DNA from: Vreelandella salicampi | GTDB lineage: Bacteria > Pseudomonadota > Gammaproteobacteria > Pseudomonadales > Halomonadaceae | DNA: 64,000 nucleotides | NCBI RefSeq assembly: GCF_013415105.1 | Contig: NZ_JACCDF010000002.1 | Location: 186,001 to 250,000 of the forward strand | Direction: 5' to 3' | Shown here: in pieces, positions 29,053 to 38,618 of the stretch | Position numbering within the stretch: position 1 is the first letter of the stretch | How the letters are laid out: every line of letters starts with the position of its first letter | Translations under genes and position numbers: made by a program | The notes under the pieces: generated by a model | What the model saw: only the letters and a program-made list of their open reading frames with translations | The model's database searches: none | What the model was told of the DNA's origin: nothing

Positions 29053-29498
29053 CGCTGTTCTTCGTCCTTTTGAGATTGAGCTTTTTGGGAAGAGTCCTGT
29101 TGCCCTCCGTCCTGCTGACCTGAAGAGGGCGCTTTCGGCGTCTCGGAGGGGGCGTCTTCACGCACGGTATTCAGCGCATCATCTAACCGCGCCGTGGCGT
29201 CCGCTAGATTTTTCTCCTCTTTTTGAGAGGCAGGCGGCGCCTCGGCTAGGCTTTCAACGTCTTGTTTGGCCTTTTTGAGGCTGTCATCGAGCGATTTCTG
29301 CTGATCGTTCAGCTTTTGCCTTAGTTCTTCGGCCTCAAGCTGAGAGCTGATTTCGCGCTGCATGCCCGATACCGTGCGTTTGATCTTGCCAACCCATAGC
29401 CCTGCCGTGCGTGCCGCACGCGGCAAACGCTCGGGGCCGAGCACTAAAAGCCCCACCACCGCAATGATCAACAGTTCGAGAAAGCCGATATCCAGCAT
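29049..29498 (-). CDS. tatB: Sec-independent protein translocase subunit TatB
   Basis: Receptor-complex partner of TatC, 149 residues. The N-terminal helix with its hinge reads MLDIGFLELLIIAVVGLLVL then GPERLP, where Glu8 and the GPERLP turn separate TatB from TatA. An amphipathic helix and a long acidic, Gln-rich tail follow (about 60-149). The tail ends in a small repeat, GGQQD/SSQ, encoded by a 15-bp duplication at 29094-29123. It sits 3 bp after tatA and overlaps tatC by 4 bp. Confidence 0.95.
   Translation of the reverse strand: MLDIGFLELLIIAVVGLLVLGPERLPRAARTAGLWVGKIKRTVSGMQREISSQLEAEELRQKLNDQQKSLDDSLKKAKQDVESLAEAPPASQKEEKNLADATARLDDALNTVREDAPSETPKAPSSGQQDGGQQDSSQKAQSQKDEEQR
29094..29123. 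repeat. 15-bp tandem duplication inside the tatB tail
   Basis: GTCCTGTTGCCCTCC (29094-29108) and GTCCTGCTGACCTGA (29109-29123) are diverged tandem copies that keep the reading frame and encode the repeated QQD in the unstructured tail of TatB. Confidence 0.6.
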
Positions 29499-29501
29499 GG
29501 T

Positions 29502-29777
29502 TTATTTGCGCTCGTCGCTTTGTTCAGCCTTTTTTTCTTCTGCCTGAACGTCGTAGGTGTTGCCAGCCTCTTCGTGGCTGACTTTTGCCTGCGGTTTGTC
29601 GGCGTCCGCGTCTTTTTTGTTTTCACCCTCTTTTTCTTCGTCGTGTATGGCTTTCTTAAAGCCTTTTACCGCACCGCCTAAGTCAGTGCCCACGTTGCGC
29701 AATTTTTTGGTGCCGAAAATCAGGATGATGATCCCCAGAACAATCAGCAGCTGCCAAATACTGATACCACCTAACAT
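29502..29777 (-). CDS. tatA: Sec-independent protein translocase subunit TatA
   Basis: Pore-forming subunit of 91 residues. One N-terminal helix ([20 protein letters not shown]) is followed by the conserved hinge [20 protein letters not shown] and an amphipathic helix, then a strongly charged tail rich in Asp, Glu and Lys. It is the first gene of tatABC, 71 bp downstream of hisE. TatA is normally in large excess over TatB and TatC; no differential termination signal is visible between tatA and tatB. Confidence 0.96.
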   Translation of the reverse strand: MLGGISIWQLLIVLGIIILIFGTKKLRNVGTDLGGAVKGFKKAIHDEEKEGENKKDADADKPQAKVSHEEAGNTYDVQAEEKKAEQSDERK

Positions 29778-29848
29778 ATGCGTGTCCTCGTTTTGTATGC
29801 GACAAGGGAATCTTGCGCTATTTAAAAGTACTCTTTAAGCGAGCTTTT

Positions 29849-30214
29849 TTACCGAGCAGCTTTTTCATCGTGGCCCGATACCCCAAAGCGGCGCGCCAGT
29901 TCATCCAGTACATCTTGGTGATCCATCCCTAAGTGGGAGAGCATCACAAGCGTATGAAACCATAGATCGGCGGTTTCAGCGATAAGCGCTTGGTGTTTCG
30001 TCTCATCGCCACCGTCGGCGTCTTTGGCGGCGAGCAGTGTTTCGGTCGCTTCTTCACCGACTTTCTCGAGTATCTTGTTCAAACCCTTATGATGCAAGGA
30101 CGCGACATAAGAGTCTTCCGGCGCGGCATGACGCCGCTGCTTGAGAACGTCGGCGAGCGTCTCTAGCACGGTGTCCGTGGCAGGCGACGTATTGGGTGGT
30201 GCCGTGTTTGTCAT
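29849..30214 (-). CDS. hisE: Phosphoribosyl-ATP pyrophosphatase
   Basis: Second enzyme of histidine synthesis, removing pyrophosphate from phosphoribosyl-ATP; 121 residues, all-alpha MazG-like fold. The signature runs from [31 protein letters not shown] to [17 protein letters not shown], with the Glu and Asp metal ligands in EEATE and ETAD. It is a stand-alone HisE, not the HisIE fusion of enterics. In Pseudomonas hisI sits between ubiB and hisE; here only 67 bp separate them, so hisI must be elsewhere. Confidence 0.96.
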   Translation of the reverse strand: MTNTAPPNTSPATDTVLETLADVLKQRRHAAPEDSYVASLHHKGLNKILEKVGEEATETLLAAKDADGGDETKHQALIAETADLWFHTLVMLSHLGMDHQDVLDELARRFGVSGHDEKAAR

Positions 30215-30281
30215 CTCGTCAGTCCGTGTTTTTTGCTAAGAGCTCTTGGCCAATGTTGCTTCGTCAATATCTGCGTGCGCG

Positions 30282-31904
30282 CTAATGCCACGCCAGTAGC
30301 AGTAACCCGATCACCGCCGCGACGAGCACTGGCCACTCCTGGGTGGCCGCCCACTGGCTGAGCGGCTGCCACGCCAGTGCGATGGCGAGCAGAATCAGCC
30401 CTAAGCGAAGGCGATAGGATCGCTTGCCTTGGCGCGTTAGGTGGTGACGAATCGAGGTGATCGCGCTGGATTGTTGGTGGCGTTGACGATGCTCATACTC
30501 CATGCGGCTAAGCGCCTTGTGAGCTAACACCGGTAGCTCCGGTAGCTGGTGGGAGAGCTCGGGCGCCTGGCGTTTGAGAGAATCCCACAGCCCGCGTGCG
30601 CCCGCACGCTCTTTCATCCAGCGCTCTAAAAACGGCTTGGCAGTGCTCCACAGGTCTAAATCTGGGTAAAGCTGGCGGCCAAGGCCTTCGATGTTGAGTA
30701 GCGTTTTTTGCAACAGTACCAGCTGCGGCTGCACTTCCATATTAAAGCGTCGCGCCGTTTGGAATAAGCCGAGCAAAACTTGGCCAAATGAGATGTCTTT
30801 TAACGGTTTTTCTAAAATCGGTTCGCACACGGTTCGAATCGCTGCGGCGAATTCGTTGGCGCGGGTGTTTTCACCCACCCAGCCAGACTCGATGTGCAGC
30901 GCTGCGACTTCATAGTAATCCTGGTGGAAAAACGCCAGCAGGTTACGCGCCAAGTAGTCTTGGTCCTCGCGGGTGAGGCTGCCGACAATGCCGCAGTCGA
31001 TAGCAATGTACTGGGGATTTTCGGGGTCATCGCAGTTAACGAAAATATTGCCCGGGTGCATGTCGGCGTGAAAGAAGTTATCGCGAAAGACTTGGGTAAA
31101 AAATAACTCCACGCCGCTCTCGGCGAGTTTTTTCAAGTTGGTGTTGCAGGCAGTCAAGGTGGCCATATCGGCCACCGGCACGCCGCGAATACGCTCTTGC
31201 ACCATGACGTGTCGCCGTGTGTAAGGCCAGTGAATGGTGGGCACGAACAGCAGCGGCGAGTCTTTAAAATTGCGTTTAAGTTGCGAGGTGTTGGCCGCCT
31301 CTTTGTAGAGATCAAGCTCATCAAACAATGTCGATTGGTAGTCGCGGATCACTTCCACCGGACGCAAGCGTCGCGCTTCGGGCACTTTAGATAGCAGCTT
31401 GGCGATCTGGTAGAGCAGCGCGATGTCTTGGCGCATGATGCGCATAATGCCCGGGCGAATGATTTTGACCACCACTTCTTCGCCGCTGTGAAGCGTGGCG
31501 GCGTGGACTTGGGCAATTGACGCCGAGGCCAGCGGAACGCGATCAAAACTGGCAAACGCATCGCTAAGCGACATATCGAGCTGCTTTTCTACCCGTGCCA
31601 CGGCCGCATCGCCGGGGAAGGGGGGGACTTGATCCTGTAGGCGTTTGAGTTCGTCGGCGATATCTTCGGGGAGTAAATCGCGGCGCGTTGAGAGCATCTG
31701 GCCGAGCTTGACGAAAATCGGCCCCAAGCCTTCTAGCGCTAAGCGCAAGCGCTCGCCGCGGGAGCGCTCATCCCGAGGGAAAAGTTTTAGCGGCGAGAAC
31801 CACAGCAGCGTACGCATCCACCAGGGAAGGCGCTCCAGCGGGATTAACGTATCCAAACGGTGGCGGGCAATGATCCAGCCAATGCGCACTAAGCGTAGGC
31901 TCAT
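30282..31904 (-). CDS. ubiB: Ubiquinone biosynthesis regulatory protein kinase-like UbiB
   Basis: Atypical kinase/ATPase of 540 residues needed for ubiquinone synthesis and linked to the UbiJ-UbiK assembly. The UbiB family motifs are present: [21 protein letters not shown] (the KxGQ region), the Ala-rich nucleotide loop [11 protein letters not shown] in place of a glycine loop, the Lys in [24 protein letters not shown] and [10 protein letters not shown]. Two hydrophobic helices at the C-terminus ([14 protein letters not shown] and [16 protein letters not shown]) anchor it in the membrane. The start overlaps the ubiJ stop by 4 bp. Confidence 0.97.
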   Translation of the reverse strand: MSLRLVRIGWIIARHRLDTLIPLERLPWWMRTLLWFSPLKLFPRDERSRGERLRLALEGLGPIFVKLGQMLSTRRDLLPEDIADELKRLQDQVPPFPGDAAVARVEKQLDMSLSDAFASFDRVPLASASIAQVHAATLHSGEEVVVKIIRPGIMRIMRQDIALLYQIAKLLSKVPEARRLRPVEVIRDYQSTLFDELDLYKEAANTSQLKRNFKDSPLLFVPTIHWPYTRRHVMVQERIRGVPVADMATLTACNTNLKKLAESGVELFFTQVFRDNFFHADMHPGNIFVNCDDPENPQYIAIDCGIVGSLTREDQDYLARNLLAFFHQDYYEVAALHIESGWVGENTRANEFAAAIRTVCEPILEKPLKDISFGQVLLGLFQTARRFNMEVQPQLVLLQKTLLNIEGLGRQLYPDLDLWSTAKPFLERWMKERAGARGLWDSLKRQAPELSHQLPELPVLAHKALSRMEYEHRQRHQQSSAITSIRHHLTRQGKRSYRLRLGLILLAIALAWQPLSQWAATQEWPVLVAAVIGLLLLAWH

Positions 31905-32584
31905 GTCGGCGTCTCTCCCGAACTGTCCGTCACACTTTTTTCTTGGGCCTCGCTATTTTGCTGGGTTAAGCGTCGGTGTAAGCGCTTTAAGCGTGCCTCT
32001 AAGCGGTCGGTAGCGACCTCAAGATCGGTGAGATGATCGCGTAGTACCTCGCGCTGCTGACGCCCGGGTAGCAGCCGCGCCTCTTCAAATACGTATTCGG
32101 AGACATCCGCCATCAACTCGTCTTTGGCGCGCAGGCCCCAGCGCGCCGCGCGGCGCAGACCCTCGGCCAGCGAATGGGCGGGCGTTGCTCCCAGCCAGCG
32201 AGCGAGCTCGCTTTCCCAGTCGATATCCAGATCTGTTAGAAGCTCACGGGTGGATTCCAGCAGGTGCGTGCGGCCACGCACCGAGAGCTTGCCTTCAAAC
32301 ATTAGTCGCTCAACGGAAGTGCCGCTGATCCACTCGGATAGCGCCTCCGGCGTAAGCTCAACCACTGCATCGGCGCCGGCTTCGTCGAGCGCCTCGGCGC
32401 GGAGCAAATCGATGCCGCCGCGATGAAAGTGCAGCAAGAGCTGAAGGTGTGGCTGCTCTAAGCGAATCAGCAGCCGGCTGCCTGCGAGGGCTTCAAGGCG
32501 TGCTGGGGCGGCAGGGTCACGGGCTAGCAGCGCGTTTAGCGTGCGCTCGCAGCCAGCCAATAGCAGGGCGGGCGTTACCAGCAT
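31901..32584 (-). CDS. ubiJ: Ubiquinone biosynthesis accessory factor UbiJ (SCP2 domain)
   Basis: Accessory protein of 227 residues with an N-terminal SCP2 lipid-binding domain (about 1-115) that holds ubiquinone intermediates for the Ubi metabolon. It opens [20 protein letters not shown], typical of UbiJ, and the C-terminus has a coiled coil rich in Arg, Glu and Leu ([23 protein letters not shown]). The start at 32584 is chosen because GAGG lies 5 nt upstream; the frame extends to 32701 but overlaps ubiE, and an ATG at 32608 has a poorer site. Gene order ubiE-ubiJ-ubiB is conserved across gammaproteobacteria. Confidence 0.9.
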   Translation of the reverse strand: MLVTPALLLAGCERTLNALLARDPAAPARLEALAGSRLLIRLEQPHLQLLLHFHRGGIDLLRAEALDEAGADAVVELTPEALSEWISGTSVERLMFEGKLSVRGRTHLLESTRELLTDLDIDWESELARWLGATPAHSLAEGLRRAARWGLRAKDELMADVSEYVFEEARLLPGRQQREVLRDHLTDLEVATDRLEARLKRLHRRLTQQNSEAQEKSVTDSSGETPT

Positions 32585-32663
32585 GCTGACCTCGTCGTCG
32601 CTGCGCATATCGTCGCGGAGTCCTTCGTGGCTAACCTCATTGATACTGGCGTTGTCGATTGCT

Positions 32664-33419
32664 TCATAGTTTGATGCCGCGGTGCAGCGCGACAATACCA
32701 CCGGTCAGGTTGGTGTACTCAACGCGGTCAAGTCCCGCAGTTTCCATCATGCCTTTGAGTGTTTCTTGATCCGGGTGCATGCGGATGGATTCGGCCAGGT
32801 AGCGATAACTTTCTTCATCGCCGGCAACAAACTGACCTATTTTCGGCAGCAAACGGAACGAATACTCATCGTACGCCTTGGTGAGCAGCGGGTTGTCGGG
32901 CTTGGAAAACTCCAGCACGAGAAGACGCCCGCCGGGTTTTAGCACGCGGGCCATGGAGCGCAGAGCAGCGTCTTTATCGGTGACGTTGCGCAGGCCAAAG
33001 GCAATAGTGATGCAGTCAAAACTGTTATCGGGAAACGGCAAGCACTCGGCATTGGCCTGCACGTACTCGACATTGCCGCCCACGCCGTTATCCATCAGCT
33101 TGTCGCGCCCCACGTGCAGCATCGAGGCGTTGATGTCGGCGAGTACGACCTTGCCGCGCGGGCCCACCATGCGCGAAAACTTAAGTGTTAAATCGCCCGT
33201 GCCGCCGGCGATATCCAACACGTGATGACCGGGGCGAACGCCCGAGCGCTCAATCGTTAGACGCTTCCATAGGCGATGAATGCCCATCGACATCAGGTCA
33301 TTCATGACGTCATAACGGGCGGCAACGGAGTGGAAAACATCGGCGACGCGCGAGGCTTTCTCATCGACCGACACTTCTTCGTAGCCGAAGTGGGTCGTGC
33401 GCTTTTCCGTGGGGCTCAT
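32664..33419 (-). CDS. ubiE: Ubiquinone/menaquinone C-methyltransferase
   Basis: SAM-dependent C-methyltransferase of 251 residues acting on demethylmenaquinol and the 2-octaprenyl-6-methoxy-benzoquinol intermediate. Motifs are [29 protein letters not shown] near the start, the SAM site [30 protein letters not shown] and LVLEFSKP, and it ends [15 protein letters not shown]. It is the first gene of the ubiE-J-B run, about 80 bp ahead of ubiJ. Confidence 0.97.
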   Translation of the reverse strand: MSPTEKRTTHFGYEEVSVDEKASRVADVFHSVAARYDVMNDLMSMGIHRLWKRLTIERSGVRPGHHVLDIAGGTGDLTLKFSRMVGPRGKVVLADINASMLHVGRDKLMDNGVGGNVEYVQANAECLPFPDNSFDCITIAFGLRNVTDKDAALRSMARVLKPGGRLLVLEFSKPDNPLLTKAYDEYSFRLLPKIGQFVAGDEESYRYLAESIRMHPDQETLKGMMETAGLDRVEYTNLTGGIVALHRGIKL

Positions 33420-33499
33420 GGGGCGGTAGCTCCCGAAGTCGAGACGGTTAAACCGTGGGTGAAGTCGTAGTTAACACTGTCGTAAAAAAGTTGAGCGCC

Positions 33500-33529
33500 A
33501 TTGTAGCCTTGTCTGCCCCGATTTGTCTG
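33500..33529 (-). promoter_or_regulatory. Candidate sigma-70 promoter for ubiE
   Basis: On the minus strand, CAGACA (-35), an 18-bp spacer and TACAAT (-10, 5 of 6 matches) lie about 80 bp upstream of the ubiE start. The -35 is weak (4 of 6). Confidence 0.35.
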
Positions 33530-33548
33530 CGCTGCTGCGGCGATTCAC

Positions 33549-33932
33549 CTAGACCGGCTTAACCTCAATGCCTAGCGGCTCGCGGGAAGCGCCAGCGTCT
33601 TCAAGCCGCTGCAAATAGTCGCGCCAGTAATCGTCTTGGTGAGTGGCAAGCTCGTAGAGATAGTTCCAACTAAATAGGCCGCTGTCGTGGCCGTCGTCAA
33701 AATGCAGCTTGAGGGCGTAGTTGCCCGCCGGGGTAATGTTTTGCAGGCCCACGTGTTTTTTGCCAACTTGCAAGACGGCCGTGTCGCCGCCGTGGCCGCG
33801 CACTTCCGCAGAAGGCGAGCATACACGCAAAAGCTCAATCGGTAGCCGATAGCTTTCGCCGTTGGCATAGCCGAGTTCAAGTTCGCGGGCTTTCTTATGG
33901 TAGTGAACGCGGGTAGGCGTATTAGCGCTCAT
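33549..33932 (-). CDS. DUF971 (gamma-butyrobetaine hydroxylase-like N-terminal) protein
   Basis: A 127-residue protein consisting of one DUF971 domain: RVHYHKKARELELGYANGESYRLPIELLRVCSPSAEVRGHGG, then ITPAGNYALKLHFDDGHDSGLFSWNYLYELATHQDDYW. In eukaryotes this fold precedes the hydroxylase domain of gamma-butyrobetaine dioxygenase, while bacterial stand-alone forms are often near hslUV or iron-sulfur genes, as here. No obvious catalytic site. Function is not established; a role in iron-sulfur or metal handling is only suggested by family context. Confidence 0.88.
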   Translation of the reverse strand: MSANTPTRVHYHKKARELELGYANGESYRLPIELLRVCSPSAEVRGHGGDTAVLQVGKKHVGLQNITPAGNYALKLHFDDGHDSGLFSWNYLYELATHQDDYWRDYLQRLEDAGASREPLGIEVKPV

Positions 33933-33978
33933 GACGGTGCCTCATGGCTGGGAGCTAACATGGAAAAGGACGAACGAA

Positions 33979-34010
33979 CATAGATAAGAGCTAGCATAGA
34001 TAAGAGCTAG
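33979..34010. repeat. Perfect 16-bp tandem duplication
   Basis: CATAGATAAGAGCTAG occurs at 33979-33994 and 33995-34010, identical in both copies, in the gap between hslU and the DUF971 gene. Confidence 0.97.
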
Positions 34011-34012
34011 CG

Positions 34013-34041
34013 CAAACTGCCCAGCGGAGCCGGGCAGTTTG
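34013..34041 (-). terminator. Terminator after hslU
   Basis: CAAACTGCCC (34013-34022) pairs perfectly with GGGCAGTTTG (34032-34041) around a 9-nt loop, about 30 bp past the hslU stop. The T run on the minus strand is only three bases, so strength is moderate. Confidence 0.6.
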
Positions 34042-34070
34042 TAGGCGCGAATTACACAACGATTTACATG

Positions 34071-35393
34071 TTACAAGATATAGCGTGAGAGATCTTCGTC
34101 AACGGCAAGTTCGCCAAGCTGCGCGTTGACGTAGTCGGCGTCAATTGAGAGCGGGCTTTCCATATCGCCACCGCGGAACGACGCTTCTTCCAAGAGTCGC
34201 TCCATTACCGTGTGTAGGCGGCGTGCGCCGATATTTTCGGTGCCTTCGTTAACCTGCCAAGCAATCTCGGCGATGCGCTCGATGCCGTCTGGGGTGAAGT
34301 CAATATCCAGCCCTTCGGTGGCCAGTAACGCTTGATATTGCGCGGTCAGCGATGCCGACGGTTCGGTGAGGATGCGTTTGAAATCCCCCGGTGTGAGCGC
34401 GTCGAGCTCAACGCGAATCGGCAGGCGGCCCTGTAATTCGGGAATCAAATCCGACGGACGCGACAGGTGGAATGCCCCCGAGGCGATGAACAGAATGTGG
34501 TCTGTCTTGACCATGCCGTGCTTGGTCGACACGGTGGAACCTTCGATCAGCGGCAATAAGTCGCGCTGCACACCCTCGCGGGAAACCTCGCCACCGCTGG
34601 ATTGGCCGCTGCCCTTGGCGACTTTATCGATTTCATCCAGGAACACGATACCGTGCTGCTCGACCGCTTCCACAGCGCGCGATTTGATATCCTCCTCGTT
34701 GACCAGCTTGCCCGCTTCCTCGTCGCGCAGCAGGCCAAAGGCGTCTTTGACTTTGACGCGGCGCGTTTCGCGCTTTTGTTGGCCCATGTTGGAGAACAGG
34801 CTCGACAGCTGCTGGGTCATCTCCTCCATGCCCGGCGGCGTCATGATATCCACGTTCGGCCCCTGCTGAGATAGCTCGATATCGATCTCTTTATCATCGA
34901 GCTGGCCTTCGCGCAGTTTCTTGCGGAAGGTCTGGCGTGTGCCGTTATCTTCGCGGGGTTGGTCTTCCTGACCGCGGGGCGGCGGCAGCAGCGCATCGAG
35001 GATGCGGTCTTCCGCCGCGTCTTCGGCGCGGTGACCCACTTCCTCTTTGGCTTGCTCGCGCACCATTTTGATCGCGGCTTCCATCAAATCGCGGATGATC
35101 GATTCGACATCGCGGCCCACGTAGCCCACTTCGGTGAACTTGGTCGCTTCCACCTTGATAAAGGGCGCGCGGGCAAGCTTGGCCAAGCGGCGGGCAATTT
35201 CGGTTTTACCCACGCCAGTCGGGCCGATCATCAGGATGTTTTTGGGCGTCACTTCTGCGCGCAACTCGTCGTCGAGCTGCATGCGGCGCCAGCGGTTACG
35301 CAAGGCGACGGCGACGGCGCGCTTGGCATCTTGCTGGCCGATGATGAACTGATCTAACGCGTGAACGATCTCGCGGGGAGTCATCTGAGTCAT
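34071..35393 (-). CDS. hslU: ATP-dependent protease ATPase subunit HslU
   Basis: AAA+ unfoldase of 440 residues that feeds substrates to HslV. Walker A is [15 protein letters not shown], followed by [17 protein letters not shown], the pore-loop region with GYVG. A long I domain (about 110-240) contains acidic and Gln-rich stretches. Walker B is [10 protein letters not shown]. The C-terminus ends DLSRYIL, the tail that inserts between HslV subunits and activates them. It starts 3 bp after the hslV stop, so the pair is tightly co-expressed. Confidence 0.98.
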   Translation of the reverse strand: MTQMTPREIVHALDQFIIGQQDAKRAVAVALRNRWRRMQLDDELRAEVTPKNILMIGPTGVGKTEIARRLAKLARAPFIKVEATKFTEVGYVGRDVESIIRDLMEAAIKMVREQAKEEVGHRAEDAAEDRILDALLPPPRGQEDQPREDNGTRQTFRKKLREGQLDDKEIDIELSQQGPNVDIMTPPGMEEMTQQLSSLFSNMGQQKRETRRVKVKDAFGLLRDEEAGKLVNEEDIKSRAVEAVEQHGIVFLDEIDKVAKGSGQSSGGEVSREGVQRDLLPLIEGSTVSTKHGMVKTDHILFIASGAFHLSRPSDLIPELQGRLPIRVELDALTPGDFKRILTEPSASLTAQYQALLATEGLDIDFTPDGIERIAEIAWQVNEGTENIGARRLHTVMERLLEEASFRGGDMESPLSIDADYVNAQLGELAVDEDLSRYIL

Positions 35394-35396
35394 GGC

Positions 35397-35915
35397 TTAT
35401 AGCTCTTCCATCGTGACGTGGTGGTTGGTGAACACGCAGATGTCACCGGCGATTTCTAGCGATTTCTCGGTAATCTCACGCGCCGAAAGGTCGGTGTTTT
35501 CCAACAGCGCCCGGGCGCTTGAAAGCGCGAAGTTGCCGCCGGAGCCGATGGCGATAATGCCACGCTCGGGCTCAACGACATCGCCATTACCGGTAATGAT
35601 CAGCGAGGCGCTGTGGTCGGCTACCGCCAAGAGCGCCTCTAAGCGGCGTAGGGCACGGTCGGTACGCCAATCTTTCGCCAGCTCCACGGCGGCCTTGGTG
35701 AGGTGGCCTTGGTATTTCTCTAGCTGCGCTTCAAAGCGCTCAAACAGCGTGAAGGCATCGGCGGTGCCGCCGGCAAACCCGGCCAGCACTCTTCCGCGGT
35801 AGAGGCGGCGGACTTTACTGGCGTTGCCTTTCATCACGGTGTTGCCCAGTGACACCTGGCCATCCCCTGCCAGCGCAACTTGGTCACCGCGACGCACGGA
35901 AACAATCGTAGTCAT
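35397..35915 (-). CDS. hslV: ATP-dependent protease peptidase subunit HslV
   Basis: Proteasome-like peptidase of 172 residues. After removal of Met the nucleophile is Thr at the new N-terminus ([22 protein letters not shown]), as in all Hsl[34 protein letters not shown] carries the conserved catalytic Lys. The C-terminal half ends [13 protein letters not shown]. The start at 35915 has AAGGAG 8 nt upstream; the frame's extension to 35966 is not needed. A sigma-32-like promoter lies about 90 bp upstream. Confidence 0.98.
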   Translation of the reverse strand: MTTIVSVRRGDQVALAGDGQVSLGNTVMKGNASKVRRLYRGRVLAGFAGGTADAFTLFERFEAQLEKYQGHLTKAAVELAKDWRTDRALRRLEALLAVADHSASLIITGNGDVVEPERGIIAIGSGGNFALSSARALLENTDLSAREITEKSLEIAGDICVFTNHHVTMEEL

Positions 35916-36001
35916 GGAGATAACTCCTTGTGGGAGGCGAGCTCCCGATGACGAACCGGCCGCCAAGGCGGCGGCCGCTGAAAAAAAGCGAGTCCCAACA
36001 A

Positions 36002-36028
36002 AATGCGGGCAGCCGATAAAAAATCAAC
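36002..36028 (-). promoter_or_regulatory. Candidate heat-shock (sigma-32) promoter for hslVU
   Basis: On the minus strand GTTGATT (-35; consensus CTTGAAA), a 12-bp spacer and CCCGCATT (-10; consensus CCCCATnT) lie about 90 bp upstream of hslV, in the gap after ftsN. HslVU is a classic sigma-32 regulon member, which supports the call. Confidence 0.5.
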
Positions 36029-36074
36029 CGCCCGCTGAGCTGTGCTGGCACGTTTTTCAGTTCCGGTGTGTGTT

Positions 36075-36830
36075 TTAGTTCTGTAGCTGGATCAAAAGCG
36101 GCTCAATGCCTTGCGTGCCCATCAAATCCTGCGCCCGCGTGAGCTCGCGGGTGTCTTCGTAAGGGCCTACTTGCACCCGGTGCCAGGTATTACCACCGGC
36201 CTGTACTTCGCTAATTTGCGCCAACAGGCTCAAATTACGCAGTCGGCTGCGTAGCTTTTCGGCATCGTTGAGCTCGCGAAAAGACGCTGCCTGCAGCATA
36301 TAGCGCCCCGGCGGCGGGGGCTCCGTTTGTGCGTTAGTTGATGGGCTGGTGTCGGTGCTATTGGCCGCGATCACTCGGGCGATGGGGTCATCCTCGCTGA
36401 CCGAGGGGGTGCTATCGCTTGGCACCGATTCATTCACTGGCGGTTCCGCGATGACTTCGGTCGCATCGGCGGTTGCCTCTGGGCGATTGACGCTAGAAGG
36501 CACGGTGCCTCCCGGGGCGATAACTTCGGTTTCCGGCAGCAGCGTGTAAAACTCAAACGTCGGCATCGAGGGCTCGTCGTCCTGCTCGGTTTCTCGGGCG
36601 GCGTTTTGCGCCTCGCGCTGCTCTTTGGAGATCACCGTGGCTTGGGGTGTGTCGTCCGGCTGCTCCTGCCACGGCGCGGTGCCATGCTGATGCTGTGCCA
36701 GGAAGAACCCCGCCGCCATCCCGGCCAACCCCCATAGCCAGCCGGGTAGCCGAAAACCCGCCTGCTTTTTAGCTGGCTTTTTGCGCTGCGAGGTGGCGCC
36801 ACGGGTGGGTTTCTTGCGCGGGGTGGCCAT
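36075..36830 (-). CDS. ftsN: SPOR-domain protein, FtsN-like
   Basis: Single-span protein of 251 residues: a basic cytoplasmic start (TPRKKPTRGATSQRKKPAKK), a membrane helix (about 29-43, LWGLAGMAAGFFLAQ), a long acidic, Pro- and Thr-rich linker and a C-terminal SPOR domain (about 175-251) opening GRYMLQAASF. SPOR domains bind denuded glycan strands at the septum. Position between argS and hslVU matches both Pseudomonas and the E. coli ftsN-hslV-hslU order, supporting identity as the divisome trigger FtsN, though the linker is not conserved. It lies 3 bp after argS. Confidence 0.8.
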   Translation of the reverse strand: MATPRKKPTRGATSQRKKPAKKQAGFRLPGWLWGLAGMAAGFFLAQHQHGTAPWQEQPDDTPQATVISKEQREAQNAARETEQDDEPSMPTFEFYTLLPETEVIAPGGTVPSSVNRPEATADATEVIAEPPVNESVPSDSTPSVSEDDPIARVIAANSTDTSPSTNAQTEPPPPGRYMLQAASFRELNDAEKLRSRLRNLSLLAQISEVQAGGNTWHRVQVGPYEDTRELTRAQDLMGTQGIEPLLIQLQN

Positions 36831-36833
36831 GGG

Positions 36834-38519
36834 TTACATCTCCTCTGGCGCGCTAACACCCATCAAATCGAGGCCGTTGCGCAGCACTTGGCGCGTCGCC
36901 AGGCCTAAACTCAAGCGGGCGTTACGGGTGGCATCGTCATCGACCATTACCTTCACCGCGTTGTAGCAGGTGTGGAAATCGCCAGCAAGGTCCAGCAGGT
37001 ACTGCGCGACCTGCTGCGGCTCGCGGTTTTTGGCGGCATGTTCGACCACTTCAGGAAAGCGCGCTAAGCGATTGAGCACGGCTTTTTCCTGATCGCTGTC
37101 TAGCAGCGCCAAGTTTTCCAGCGCCAAGTCGTGCATAAACGGCTGATCGGCGTCTTGGGCTTTACGCAGCATACTGCACACCCGCGCGTGGGCGTACTGA
37201 ATGTAGTACACCGGGTTGTCGTTAGACTGCGAGCGGGCGAGATCAATGTCGAAAGTCAGCTGCGAATCGGCGCGGCGGGCGGCGAGGAAAAAGCGCGTCG
37301 CGTCGCGGCCGACTTCATCGATCAAGTCGCGCACGGTTACGTAGCTGCCCGCGCGCTTGGAGAGTTTTACCTCGACGCCTGAGCGGGTCACCATCACCAT
37401 CTGGTGCAGTACGTAATCCGGCCAGCCCTTGGGAATGCCGACTTCCAGCGCCTGCAGGCCAGCACGCACACGGGTCACGGTGGAGTGGTGGTCGGCGCCT
37501 TGCTCGTTGATCACGGTTTTGTAGCCGCGCTGCCACTTATCGAGGTGGTAGGCGACATCGGGCAGGAAGTAGGTGTAGCCACCTTCGCGCTTGCGCATCA
37601 CGCGGTCTTTGTCGTCGCCGAAATCGGTGGTGCGAAGCCACAGGGCGCCGTCTTCCTCAAACGTGTGGCCGCCATCGATCAGTTTCTCAACGGTGGCGTC
37701 GACCTTGCCATCCTGGTAGAGCGACGATTCAAGGAAGTAGACGTCGAATTCAACGCCGAACGCCTTGAGGTCGAGGTCCTGCTCGCGGCGCAGCCACGCT
37801 ACGGCGAACGCTTGAATCGCATCGAGATCATTTGGGTCGGTCATGGCGGTCACTTCGCGGTCGTCGGCGGTGACGGTCTTGCCCGCGAGGTAGTCGTTGG
37901 CGACATCGGCGATGTACTCGCCGCGATAACCCTCTGCGGGCCAGCTGGCGTCGTCGGGACCGAGGCCCTTGGCGCGCGCTTGCACCGAGAGCGCGAGGTT
38001 TTTGATCTGCGCGCCGGCATCGTTGTAATAAAACTCGCGGGTGACGTCATAACCGGTTGCTTCGAGCAGCCGGCACAGGCAATCGCCAATCGCCGCGCCG
38101 CGGCCGTGGCCCACGTGCAAGGGCCCGGTGGGGTTGGCGGAGACAAACTCGACCTGCACCTTTTCGCCTTTGCCGAGCATGCTGCGGCCAAAGGTGTCGC
38201 CGCAGTCGAGCACTTGCGCCACCACCTGCGCGGCGGCATCGGCGGCGGCGAAGAAGTTGATAAAACCGGGGCCGGCAATCTCGGTTTTTTGCACGGCATC
38301 GCTTTCCGGTAGGGCGTTAATCACGGCGTCTGCCAGCTCGCGCGGTTTCATGCCCGCCGGTTTGGCCATCGCTAGCGCCAAGTTGGTGGCGTAATCGCCG
38401 TGGGCTTTGTCTTTGGTGGGGTCGACTTTGATCGTCGGGGACATATCGTTTGGCAGCACGCCTTGGTGCTTGAGCGCGGCAACGGCGCCTTCGAGCAGAG
38501 AAACAATGGTGTCTTTCAT
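36834..38519 (-). CDS. argS: Arginyl-tRNA synthetase
   Basis: Class I aminoacyl-tRNA synthetase of 561 residues. The N-terminal Add1 domain (about 1-110) is followed by the HIGH-type motif HVGHGRG in [12 protein letters not shown], and the KMSKS equivalent is [10 protein letters not shown]. The C-terminal anticodon-binding helices end MGVSAPEEM, a typical ArgS terminus. It is 95 bp downstream of priA with its own candidate promoter, and only 3 bp upstream of ftsN, so those two share a message. Confidence 0.98.
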   Translation of the reverse strand: MKDTIVSLLEGAVAALKHQGVLPNDMSPTIKVDPTKDKAHGDYATNLALAMAKPAGMKPRELADAVINALPESDAVQKTEIAGPGFINFFAAADAAAQVVAQVLDCGDTFGRSMLGKGEKVQVEFVSANPTGPLHVGHGRGAAIGDCLCRLLEATGYDVTREFYYNDAGAQIKNLALSVQARAKGLGPDDASWPAEGYRGEYIADVANDYLAGKTVTADDREVTAMTDPNDLDAIQAFAVAWLRREQDLDLKAFGVEFDVYFLESSLYQDGKVDATVEKLIDGGHTFEEDGALWLRTTDFGDDKDRVMRKREGGYTYFLPDVAYHLDKWQRGYKTVINEQGADHHSTVTRVRAGLQALEVGIPKGWPDYVLHQMVMVTRSGVEVKLSKRAGSYVTVRDLIDEVGRDATRFFLAARRADSQLTFDIDLARSQSNDNPVYYIQYAHARVCSMLRKAQDADQPFMHDLALENLALLDSDQEKAVLNRLARFPEVVEHAAKNREPQQVAQYLLDLAGDFHTCYNAVKVMVDDDATRNARLSLGLATRQVLRNGLDLMGVSAPEEM

Positions 38520-38590
38520 GGGCAGTATCCGGGTAACGTCGGTGGCGGCGTGCGCGGGCGCCTGTAACGGGCGCGCATCGTAAAGGGCGT

Positions 38591-38618
38591 ATTATCGGCG
38601 ATTGTTGCCCACTTTCAA
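38591..38618 (-). promoter_or_regulatory. Candidate sigma-70 promoter for argS
   Basis: Minus-strand TTGAAA (38613-38618), a 16-bp spacer and GATAAT (38591-38596), each 5 of 6 to consensus, about 72 bp upstream of argS. The -35 overlaps the priA stop codon. Confidence 0.55.

Noticed and set aside
32585..32701. Longer UbiJ starting inside ubiE
   Set aside because: The family start MLVTPALLL with GAGG fits 32584; the longer form has no good site at its GTG start.
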